A DNA stretch of 6,488 bases from Candidatus Omnitrophota bacterium (GTDB lineage: Bacteria; Omnitrophota; Koll11; VGKN01), in assembly GCA_016867055.1 (NCBI GenBank), contig VGKN01000093.1, positions 1 through 6,488 of the forward strand. Direction: 5' to 3'. Shown in pieces: positions 1 through 4,455 of the stretch (positions are counted from its first letter, which is position 1; each line of letters opens with the position of its first letter). The position numbers and the translations under genes are program-made. The notes under the pieces were generated by a model. It was given only the letters and a program-made list of their open reading frames with translations. It did no database searches and was not told where the DNA came from.

Positions 1-2
1 AA

Positions 3-464
3 GAGATAATGCAACATAGAAGGGAGGCTATAAAGGAAAGGCTGGAAAATCTAAAAGAGACCAATCCCCAAGAGTATGAAAAGATTATGAAGCATAGAGA
101 GCACATAGCTAAGCTAAGACAATTAAAAAGAGAAGACCCGGAAAAATTCAGAGAATATCTAAAGTCCCATCCAGGGGTAAGGGATAGACTTGAGGATATA
201 AGAGATAAGCGTGAGGATAGACGAGATAAAATTGAGGATATAAAGGATAGAAGAGAAGATGTAAGAGATAGAAAAGAAGATATATATGACAGAATCCACA
301 AGGGCGGGAAATACGATAAAATAGAAGACAGATTAGACAAGCGAGAAGATATTAGAGATAGGAAGGAAGACAAAAGAGATAGAAGGGAGGATAGAAAAGA
401 TAAGAGGGAAGATAGGCGCGACAGAAGAAATGAACCCCATAAAAAACCACATAGCAGGGAATAA
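3..464 (+). CDS. Highly charged heptad-repeat protein, probably 5'-partial
   Basis: I do not recognise a named family. The frame is open to the left edge; the first visible ATG is at base 9 (151 residues from there), but only 8 bases precede it, no ribosome binding site can be judged and no signal peptide is seen. The true start may lie upstream. Numbering from that ATG, residues 1-57 are a charged, predicted helical region with two related segments around NPQEYEK (19-25) and DPEKFRE (43-49), 24 residues apart. Residues 58-92 and 102-143 are tandem seven-residue units close to RD(K/R)(R/K)ED(I/R/V/K), about eleven in all, separated by a break with two glycines (99-100). Almost every residue is Arg, Lys, Asp or Glu, suggesting a long charged helix or coiled coil. 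The stop overlaps the sigma factor start (TAATG), so the two are co-translated. Small charged helical proteins beside ECF sigma genes can be periplasmic stress proteins, but that role is only inference. Confidence 0.72.
   Translation, partial: EIMQHRREAIKERLENLKETNPQEYEKIMKHREHIAKLRQLKREDPEKFREYLKSHPGVRDRLEDIRDKREDRRDKIEDIKDRREDVRDRKEDIYDRIHKGGKYDKIEDRLDKREDIRDRKEDKRDRREDRKDKREDRRDRRNEPHKKPHSRE
180..437 (+). repeat. In-frame 21-bp (7-residue) coding repeats
   Basis: Units of 21 bp, each encoding a variant of RDKREDI, run from 180 to 284 (five units) and from 312 to 437 (six units, the last degenerate: RDRRNEP). The 27-bp break encodes YDRIHKGGK. Units differ at many synonymous and some non-synonymous positions, so the array is old or has drifted under selection for charge pattern rather than being a recent slippage product. 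There is only one hydrophobic position per heptad (the seventh), and it is often replaced by Arg or Lys. Confidence 0.8.
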
Positions 465-1042
465 TGAATGAGGATTTAGAATTGATTGAAAGGCTTAAGG
501 GTGGTGAGAGAGCCGCCTTTAAGCAATTGGTAGATAAGTATAAGAAAAAATCGTATGCCATAGCCTATAGTATATTAGAAGACAAGGAAGAGTCAAAAGA
601 TGTACTTCAGGAGGCATTTGTGAAAGTATTTTATTCAATAAACAGTTTTAGGCAAGATGCAAGTTTCTCCACCTGGTTTTACAGGATACTCGTGAATCTT
701 TGTAAAGACCATCTAAGAAAAAGGTCAAAACAATTTATTAGCATAGACGCCACATTTAAAACAGAGGAAGGAAGCGATATTAAAAAAGTGGAGATAGCGG
801 ATTTAAGGGAAAATCCGATTTCAGCGCTCGTAAATAAAGAGGCAGGCGCTATGATAAATAAAGCGCTAAATAAACTCCCCACAAAACAGAGACTGGCATT
901 TATATTAAAGCATATAGATGGATTAGGCATAGAGGAGATATCAAATTCGCTTGGGTGCAGCATATCCACCTGTAAGGTTCATCTCTTCAGGGCAGTAAGG
1001 TCGCTAAGGAGGCAGTTAATCCCTTATTATAAGGAGGCATGA
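464..1042 (+). CDS. ECF-family RNA polymerase sigma factor (RpoE/SigW-like)
   Basis: This 192-residue protein has the two-domain layout and typical length of extracytoplasmic-function sigma factors, which direct RNA polymerase to a small stress regulon. Region 2 spans about residues 18-88, with the DVLQEAFVKVF segment (47-57) and FSTWFYRILVNLCKDHLRK (68-86), the part that contacts core polymerase and melts the -10 element. A linker of about 45 residues follows. Region 4 spans about 133-185, with LPTKQRLAF and the helix-turn-helix GIEEISNSLGCSISTCKVHL (155-174), which reads the -35 element. The start ATG overlaps the preceding stop by one base, with AGCAGGGA just upstream as a plausible ribosome binding site. 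The next gene encodes a zinc-finger anti-sigma factor, which supports the assignment and suggests it is held inactive at the membrane. The exact ECF group cannot be set by eye. Confidence 0.95.
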   Translation: MNEDLELIERLKGGERAAFKQLVDKYKKKSYAIAYSILEDKEESKDVLQEAFVKVFYSINSFRQDASFSTWFYRILVNLCKDHLRKRSKQFISIDATFKTEEGSDIKKVEIADLRENPISALVNKEAGAMINKALNKLPTKQRLAFILKHIDGLGIEEISNSLGCSISTCKVHLFRAVRSLRRQLIPYYKEA

Positions 1043-1045
1043 ATT

Positions 1046-1549
1046 ATGAGAGAATGTAGATTTATTAAGAAAAATATCTATGGCTATGTTTCTGGCTTAA
1101 TAGATGAATGCGATAAAGAAAGAATAGATAAACATCTTGCTATATGTAAAGACTGTAATAGTGAATTATTTAGAGTTAGAGCTGTCTTAGATATTGCCTC
1201 AAGCAAAAAAATTCCAGAACTTTCAGATGAAGAATGGGAAGGATTTGATAGGACACTTGAAGAAAAGATAACAGTATATCCAAGGGCATATATTGTAAAA
1301 CCAGCCAGGAATAATTTCCTTAAGCCAATTTTAAGACCGGCCCTGGTTATCCTTATGTTTATTTTGATAATCAGCGGTCTGCTGATAAAAAATCCTGCCA
1401 GACATAATATAACACTATCAGACTCAGAAGAAGAGTTTTTAAATGAAATAGAACTTTTGGATGAGTTAAATTCAAGCGAGACCAAGGATATTTCTGAGGA
1501 TGAATTGCTTGAAGAGATTAAGTTAATAGATTCATTTGAAACCTCTTAG
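1046..1549 (+). CDS. Membrane-anchored zinc-finger anti-sigma factor
   Basis: A 167-residue protein predicted to bind and inhibit the sigma factor encoded just upstream. The N-terminus (1-50) carries the zinc-binding anti-sigma motif: HLAICKDC (H30-x3-C34-x2-C37) preceded by C4, 26 residues before the histidine. Those spacings match the C-H-C-C ligands of the redox anti-sigma factor RsrA, although many family members keep the ligands without redox sensing. A single membrane segment lies at about 96-114 (LRPALVILMFILIISGLLI), so the N-terminus should be cytoplasmic and the C-terminus outside. The C-terminal tail is very acidic and holds two copies of a S-E-(E/D)-E-(F/L)-L-x-E-I motif (127-139 and 150-162). 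AAGGAGG at 1031-1037 sits 8 bases before the start, and only 3 bases separate it from the sigma gene stop. The tail may sense an envelope signal or be a protease target; this is inferred. Confidence 0.9.
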   Translation: MRECRFIKKNIYGYVSGLIDECDKERIDKHLAICKDCNSELFRVRAVLDIASSKKIPELSDEEWEGFDRTLEEKITVYPRAYIVKPARNNFLKPILRPALVILMFILIISGLLIKNPARHNITLSDSEEEFLNEIELLDELNSSETKDISEDELLEEIKLIDSFETS

Positions 1550-1615
1550 CATAAAACACAATTTCTCTATCTTATAATTATCTCCTTCCGTCAATACCAA
1601 CCTCAAATAAAACGC

Positions 1616-1644
1616 TTGACAATTTATATTTACCATATGATAAT
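1616..1644 (+). promoter_or_regulatory. Sigma70-like promoter for the outer-membrane protein gene
   Basis: TTGACA (1616-1621) is followed by a 17-base spacer and GATAAT (1639-1644); an overlapping TATGAT at 1636-1641 is also possible but with poor spacing. Transcription would start near 1651, giving a leader of about 35 bases before the ATG at 1687. The -35 is a perfect consensus. No convincing terminator for the anti-sigma gene was found between 1550 and 1615, so some read-through from the sigma operon is possible. Confidence 0.7.
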
Positions 1645-1686
1645 ACCCAACAGCGAAAATCAAATAGGTTGAAAAAGAGGTGATAA

Positions 1687-2520
1687 ATGAGGCTATGTCT
1701 AATAGGTATTATTTGTTTTTTATTTTTTGGATGTGTTAATAGTTTTGCAGAGATGGTCCCGGGACACTCCTGGGGGATAGGGACCGAACTCTCGCATATC
1801 AAATATGAAGAACCCGGGATAATGGAAGAGGAAGGTCTAATGTATGGAATGGTAGGTTTTTATACCTATCGTGGAGGGATAGAGGTAACCTCTGTAGAAT
1901 ACCCACAGTTAGACCAGTATATATTTAAAGTAGATGGCAGATTGAGCCTTGGGCAGGTAGATTATAAAAACTCAGGGCAGATTGATAGTATTGACGATTT
2001 TATCATGGAGTTAAGAGGCTTGGGAGGGCTTGGCTTCTCTATTTGTGAAAGGATTATCATCTCGCCATATGTGGGCATTGGGTATAGATATTTAAATGAT
2101 GATATGGGAGGTGAGGTTTCTACAACTGGGGCACAAGGATATGAGAGAGAGTCAAATTATTTATATAGTCCAATAGGAATAGAGGGGGAACTTGATTTAG
2201 ATAATAACTGGTCAGTAGGGGCGACTGCTGAGTATGACCTTTTCTGGTTTGGCAAACAGATAAGCCATCTCAGCAATATCAACCCCGGTTTTAATGACCC
2301 CGAAAACCGCCAGCATAAAGGTTTTGGCTTAAGAGGAGCTTTAAGGGTCAAAAAAAAGGGGGAGAAAATAGATTTTATTTTTGAGCCTTTTATAAGATTC
2401 TGGAAAATTAAAACCTCCCAGGAAGCAGATTGGACATATCTTGGTGCAAAAATAGGTATTACCACTGAGCCAAAAAATAAATCCACAGAATATGGTGCCA
2501 AATTTGCGATAAAATTCTGA
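1687..2520 (+). CDS. Predicted outer-membrane beta-barrel protein
   Basis: This 277-residue protein starts with a signal peptide: MR, a hydrophobic stretch (residues 3-17), then a likely signal peptidase I site after SFA (21). FFGC at 13-16 resembles a lipobox, so a lipoprotein is a weaker alternative. The mature part alternates polar and hydrophobic residues in short glycine- and aromatic-rich strands (for example RGLGGLGFSI, ISPYVGIGYRYL, NNWSVGATAEYDLFWFG), which is typical of small 8-10 strand barrels. The protein ends in Phe (KFAIKF), the usual C-terminal signal for BAM-dependent outer-membrane insertion. The late EPKNKSTEYGAKF segment resembles the penultimate part of generic outer-membrane beta-barrel proteins. 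The ribosome binding site GAGGTGAT (1678-1685) lies right before the ATG. It has its own promoter and no terminator before the pyr promoter. Its specific function is unknown. Confidence 0.85.
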   Translation: MRLCLIGIICFLFFGCVNSFAEMVPGHSWGIGTELSHIKYEEPGIMEEEGLMYGMVGFYTYRGGIEVTSVEYPQLDQYIFKVDGRLSLGQVDYKNSGQIDSIDDFIMELRGLGGLGFSICERIIISPYVGIGYRYLNDDMGGEVSTTGAQGYERESNYLYSPIGIEGELDLDNNWSVGATAEYDLFWFGKQISHLSNINPGFNDPENRQHKGFGLRGALRVKKKGEKIDFIFEPFIRFWKIKTSQEADWTYLGAKIGITTEPKNKSTEYGAKFAIKF

Positions 2521-2536
2521 AATTCTGAAATATTTC

Positions 2537-2565
2537 TTGACATTATAGCGATAATGTAGTATAAA
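2537..2565 (+). promoter_or_regulatory. Sigma70-like promoter of the pyr operon
   Basis: TTGACA (2537-2542), a 17-base spacer and TATAAA (2560-2565) form a near-consensus promoter. Transcription is expected to start at about 2571-2573, roughly 12 bases before the PyrR-binding hairpin. The promoter begins only 16 bases after the stop codon of the outer-membrane protein gene. Confidence 0.8.
2540..2557. promoter_or_regulatory. Dyad in the promoter spacer, possible operator
   Basis: ACATTAT (2540-2546) and ATAATGT (2551-2557) are perfect 7-bp inverted repeats around AGCG. They fill most of the spacer between the -35 and -10 elements, where a bound repressor would block polymerase. No known operator consensus is recognised, and AT-rich dyads can arise by chance. 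Confidence 0.3.
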
Positions 2566-2583
2566 ATTTTTAAAAGACGATAG

Positions 2584-2616
2584 CCTTTTAAACCTGCTCT
2601 GTGAGGCAGGAAAAGG
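2584..2616 (+). promoter_or_regulatory. PyrR-binding RNA hairpin of the pyr leader
   Basis: The RNA folds into a lower stem CCTTTT (2584-2589) with AAAAGG (2611-2616), a purine bulge AAA (2590-2592) on the 5' side only, and an upper stem CCTGCT (2593-2598) with GGCAGG (2605-2610). The upper stem includes one U-G pair next to the loop. The hexaloop is CTGTGA (2599-2604). This matches the known PyrR target: hexaloop CNGNGA closed by UC/GG, with a 5' internal bulge; CTGTGAGGC fits the core consensus CNGNGAGGY at all nine positions. UMP- or UTP-bound PyrR, encoded downstream, should bind and stabilise it. The 3' strand of the lower stem also holds the AAGG part of the ribosome binding site for the leader ORF at 2625. 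Confidence 0.9.
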
Positions 2617-2624
2617 AAGATATA

Positions 2625-2669
2625 ATGATAAATTGGCAAAAGAGAATATTAGCCTACCTATTAAATTAA
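2625..2669 (+). CDS. Pyr operon leader peptide (14 residues)
   Basis: A short ORF reads MINWQKRILAYLLN and stops with TAA at 2667-2669. AAGGA at 2613-2617 is a good ribosome binding site 7 bases before the ATG, and it overlaps the 3' strand of the PyrR hairpin. Codons 9-12 cover the 5' strand of the terminator (2650-2658), and the stop lies in the terminator loop, so a ribosome reaching the stop would mask the hairpin. This geometry suggests the peptide is translated for regulation, not for the product itself. The peptide has no run of a regulatory amino acid. Support is positional only; translation has not been shown. Confidence 0.7.
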   Translation: MINWQKRILAYLLN

Positions 2670-2688
2670 GGGGTAGGCTATTTTTTTT
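2650..2688 (+). terminator. Intrinsic terminator (pyr attenuator)
   Basis: TAGCCTACC (2650-2658) pairs perfectly with GGTAGGCTA (2672-2680) around a 13-base AT-rich loop, followed directly by eight T residues (2681-2688). It lies between the pyr promoter and pyrR, about 80 bases after the expected start of transcription, so it should abort pyr transcripts when PyrR is bound. Because no other terminator follows the upstream outer-membrane protein gene, it may end that transcript as well. Confidence 0.9.
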
Positions 2689-2693
2689 GTTAA

Positions 2694-2762
2694 ATGAAGT
2701 CCAAGCTTATGGAACGCCTGCCTGACGGTGGGCAGGAAATGAACATAAGTTTGCTCCTTCAT
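2694..2762. repeat. Inverted-repeat element 1, with CCTGCC/GGCAGG core
   Basis: The outer arms are ATGAAG (2694-2699) with CTTCAT (2757-2762), and CAAGCTTATG (2702-2711) with CATAAGTTTG (2744-2753, one mismatch). The inner core is a perfect stem CCTGCC (2718-2723) with GGCAGG (2731-2736) around a GACGG-containing loop. A related element follows at 2784-2838. It looks like a small dispersed palindromic repeat in the transcribed pyr leader, downstream of the terminator. No T-tract follows it, so it is not a second terminator. Confidence 0.6.
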
Positions 2763-2783
2763 AGAAGTAAAGACAGAGAAGAA

Positions 2784-2838
2784 ATAACTTATGTCGCACT
2801 TTGTGCTCCCTGTCCGACGGCAGGCGGGCATAAGTTAT
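2784..2838. repeat. Inverted-repeat element 2, related to element 1
   Basis: The outer arms ATAACTTATG (2784-2793) and CATAAGTTAT (2829-2838) are perfect 10-bp inverted repeats sharing AACTTATG/CATAAGTT with element 1. Inside are a small hairpin GCAC-TTT-GTGC (2796-2806) and a core with CCTG...GACGG...CAGG like that of element 1. Read in the pyrR frame, the core gives LPVRRQAG, which would produce a false N-terminal extension of PyrR. Confidence 0.6.
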
Positions 2839-2851
2839 GTGCTCATTAAAC

Positions 2852-2857
2852 GGGAGG
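2852..2857 (+). promoter_or_regulatory. Ribosome binding site that fixes the pyrR start
   Basis: GGGAGG lies 8 bases before the ATG at 2866. No comparable site precedes the upstream in-frame ATG at 2791, which sits in a repeat element, so 2866 is the start to use. Confidence 0.8.
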
Positions 2858-2865
2858 CTAAAAAT

Positions 2866-3411
2866 ATGAAATTTCAAGAGAAGTCAAACATAATGGATAA
2901 AGAAGCGATGGACAGGACGATACTTAGAATGGCGCATGAAATTTTAGAGAAAAATAAAGGAGTAGAAGACTTAGCAATAATAGGGATAAAGACAAGAGGT
3001 GCATATTTGGCGGATAGGATAGTCAGCACAATAGAGCGGTTAGAAAATAAAACAGTGCCTATGGGTGCATTAGATATAACCCTCTACAGAGATGACCTAT
3101 CCGAGATATCCTATAAGCCGGTGGTGCAGAAAACACAATTAGATTTTCATATAACAGGAAAGAATATAGTCCTTGTAGATGATGTGTTATACACGGGACG
3201 CACAATCAGATGTGCCTTAGATGAACTTGTGGACTTTGGCAGGCCAAAGAGTATCCAACTTGCTGTATTGATTGACAGGGGCCACAGAGAACTCCCGATT
3301 AAGGCGGATTATGTTGGTAAAAATGTTCCTACCTCAGCAAAGGAAAATATCCAGGTTAAATTAAGAGAAATAGACAGAATAGACGAGGTGATAGTTGAAG
3401 AGCCTGAATAA
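2866..3411 (+). CDS. pyrR: Bifunctional pyr operon RNA-binding regulator / uracil phosphoribosyltransferase PyrR
   Basis: PyrR binds the pyr leader RNA in response to uridine nucleotides and promotes termination; most members also convert uracil and PRPP to UMP. From the ATG at 2866 the protein has 181 residues, the same length as Bacillus PyrR. The PRPP-binding loop is plain: VLVDDVLYTGRT (102-113), with the two acidic residues D105 and D106 before the flexible loop. The conserved DRGHRELPIKADYVGKNVPT segment (137-156) and the type I phosphoribosyltransferase fold pattern are also present. An in-frame ATG 25 codons upstream lies in a repeat and lacks a ribosome binding site, and the extra residues do not resemble PyrR. 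The protein's own target hairpin is 250 bases upstream, so expression should be autoregulated. It is the first full gene of the operon, as in Bacillus and Thermus. Confidence 0.96.
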   Translation: MKFQEKSNIMDKEAMDRTILRMAHEILEKNKGVEDLAIIGIKTRGAYLADRIVSTIERLENKTVPMGALDITLYRDDLSEISYKPVVQKTQLDFHITGKNIVLVDDVLYTGRTIRCALDELVDFGRPKSIQLAVLIDRGHRELPIKADYVGKNVPTSAKENIQVKLREIDRIDEVIVEEPE

Positions 3412-3420
3412 AAAAGATTT

Positions 3421-3491
3421 AGTAACGCGTAACGGGTAATGGGTAACATGTAATAAAATTACTCGTTACTGGTTACGGATTACGCGTTACT
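3421..3491. repeat. 71-bp palindrome built of GTAACGN-like heptamers
   Basis: Two 34-base arms (3421-3454 and 3458-3491) are inverted copies around a 3-base AAA loop, with 26 of 34 positions complementary by hand alignment. The outer 12 bases are perfect (AGTAACGCGTAA with TTACGCGTTACT). Each arm is about five 7-bp units with a GTAA(C/T) core: AGTAACG, CGTAACG, GGTAATG, GGTAACA, TGTAAT. Mismatches fall mainly between the GTAA cores. It fills nearly the whole pyrR-pyrB gap. There is no T-tract and no PyrR-type loop, so it is neither a terminator nor a second attenuator. It resembles a dispersed genomic repeat family. Confidence 0.8.
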
Positions 3492-3510
3492 GATTTTAAG
3501 GAGAAATATT

Positions 3511-4455
3511 ATGGCTGAATGGAATAGAAAAGACTTGTTGGGATTAAAAGAACTCTCAAGGGAAGAGATATTGTTTATTCTGGATACTGCAGAGTCTTTC
3601 AGGGAGGTTTCAACCAGACCGATAAAAAAGGTGCCCGCCCTTAGGGGGAAAACGGTCGTAAATTTTTTCTTTGAGCCGAGCACTAGGACTCGCGCCTCTT
3701 TTGAACTTGCAGCAAAACGCCTAAGCGCTGATATCGTTAATATCTCCGTAAATTCAAGTTCAATGGTAAAGGGTGAGACCCTAAAAGATACTGCAAGGAA
3801 TATTGAGGCTATGAAGGTGGATATAATTGTTATGAGGCATTCTTCATCAGGTGCACCCCATATGCTTGCAAAGGCAGTCAAATCGAGCGTGATAAACGCA
3901 GGGGATGGTTCCCATGAACATCCCACTCAGGCACTTTTAGATATTTTTACCATAAGGGAAAAGAAGGGAAGGCTTGAGGGTTTAAATGTAAGCATAATCG
4001 GCGACATAGCCCATTCAAGGGTTGCCCGTTCTAATATCTGGGGATTGAATAAACTCGGAGCAAATGTTACAGTATGCGGGCCAACAACCCTTATGCCTCA
4101 AGAGGTAGAAAAACTTGGCGTAAGGGTTACAAATAAACTGAAAGAAGCGATAGAAGAAGCAGATGTTCTAAATATCCTTCGGGTCCAACTCGAAAGGCAA
4201 AGCGAGAATCTCTTCCCATCTATAAGAGAATATACAAATGAGTTTGGGATTGATAGTGAAAAATTAAAATACGCAAAGAAAGATATTCTAATAATGCATC
4301 CTGGGCCAATAAATAGAGGCATAGAGTTAACCCCAGATGTTGCAGATGGGCCATATTCTGTAATCTTAGACCAGGTGACAAATGGAATTGCGGTCAGGAT
4401 GGCAGTTTTGTATTTAGTCTCAGGGAGGCCAGAAAGCGATGAAACTTCTGATTAA
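3511..4455 (+). CDS. pyrB: Aspartate carbamoyltransferase catalytic chain
   Basis: This cytoplasmic enzyme joins carbamoyl phosphate and aspartate to give N-carbamoyl-aspartate, the second step of UMP synthesis. The 314 residues match the usual catalytic-chain length. The carbamoyl phosphate site FEPSTRTR (54-61) is present, with SSSMVKGET (82-90) giving the Ser and Lys that act from the neighbouring subunit, then HSSSGAPH (110-117) and HPTQALLD (137-144). The aspartate domain shows RVQLERQ (224-230) and HPGPINRG (263-270). No key residue seems lost. AAGGAG (3498-3503) lies 7 bases before the ATG. The 3' end overlaps pyrC by 17 bases, implying coupled translation. No pyrI regulatory chain is visible nearby, so regulation probably rests on PyrR. 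A pyrB-pyrC complex as in Aquifex or Thermus is possible but cannot be seen in sequence. Confidence 0.98.
   Translation: MAEWNRKDLLGLKELSREEILFILDTAESFREVSTRPIKKVPALRGKTVVNFFFEPSTRTRASFELAAKRLSADIVNISVNSSSMVKGETLKDTARNIEAMKVDIIVMRHSSSGAPHMLAKAVKSSVINAGDGSHEHPTQALLDIFTIREKKGRLEGLNVSIIGDIAHSRVARSNIWGLNKLGANVTVCGPTTLMPQEVEKLGVRVTNKLKEAIEEADVLNILRVQLERQSENLFPSIREYTNEFGIDSEKLKYAKKDILIMHPGPINRGIELTPDVADGPYSVILDQVTNGIAVRMAVLYLVSGRPESDETSD

Noticed and set aside
180..437. CRISPR array or non-coding tandem repeat
   Set aside because: The 21-bp units are in frame, have no spacers, and diverge in a codon-aware way that preserves charge; this is a coding repeat.
1550..1615. Terminator after the anti-sigma gene
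   Set aside because: The region is AT-rich but I could not find a GC-containing hairpin followed by a T-tract.
1732..1734. Lipobox cysteine (C16) making the beta-barrel protein a lipoprotein
   Set aside because: FFGC is a poor lipobox (Phe instead of Ala/Ser before Gly), and a good signal peptidase I site SFA lies just after it; the barrel-like C-terminus also favours an integral outer-membrane protein.
2157..2639. Minus-strand ORF of 160 codons antisense to the beta-barrel gene end
   Set aside because: It runs across the pyr promoter and leader, has no recognisable domain, and overlaps a gene with clear signal peptide and barrel features.
2580..2681. Bacillus-type antiterminator: ATAGCCT (2580-2586) can pair with AGGCTAT (2675-2681), and AGGC (2604-2607) with GCCT (2652-2655)
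   Set aside because: The first needs the terminator 3' strand, which is made last and would pair first with its adjacent 5' strand; the second is only 4 pairs. The leader ORF gives a simpler way to prevent termination. It stays a fallback if the ORF proves untranslated.
2791..2793. ATG at 2791 as the pyrR start
   Set aside because: It lies in a repeat arm, lacks a ribosome binding site and would add residues unlike PyrR, whereas the ATG at 2866 gives the normal 181 residues with GGGAGG well placed.
3421..3491. Terminator or second PyrR attenuator between pyrR and pyrB
   Set aside because: No T-tract follows the hairpin and there is no CNGNGA loop with GG after it.
3480..3926. Minus-strand ORF antisense to pyrB
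   Set aside because: It is a shadow of a strongly conserved enzyme gene and shows no family motif of its own.
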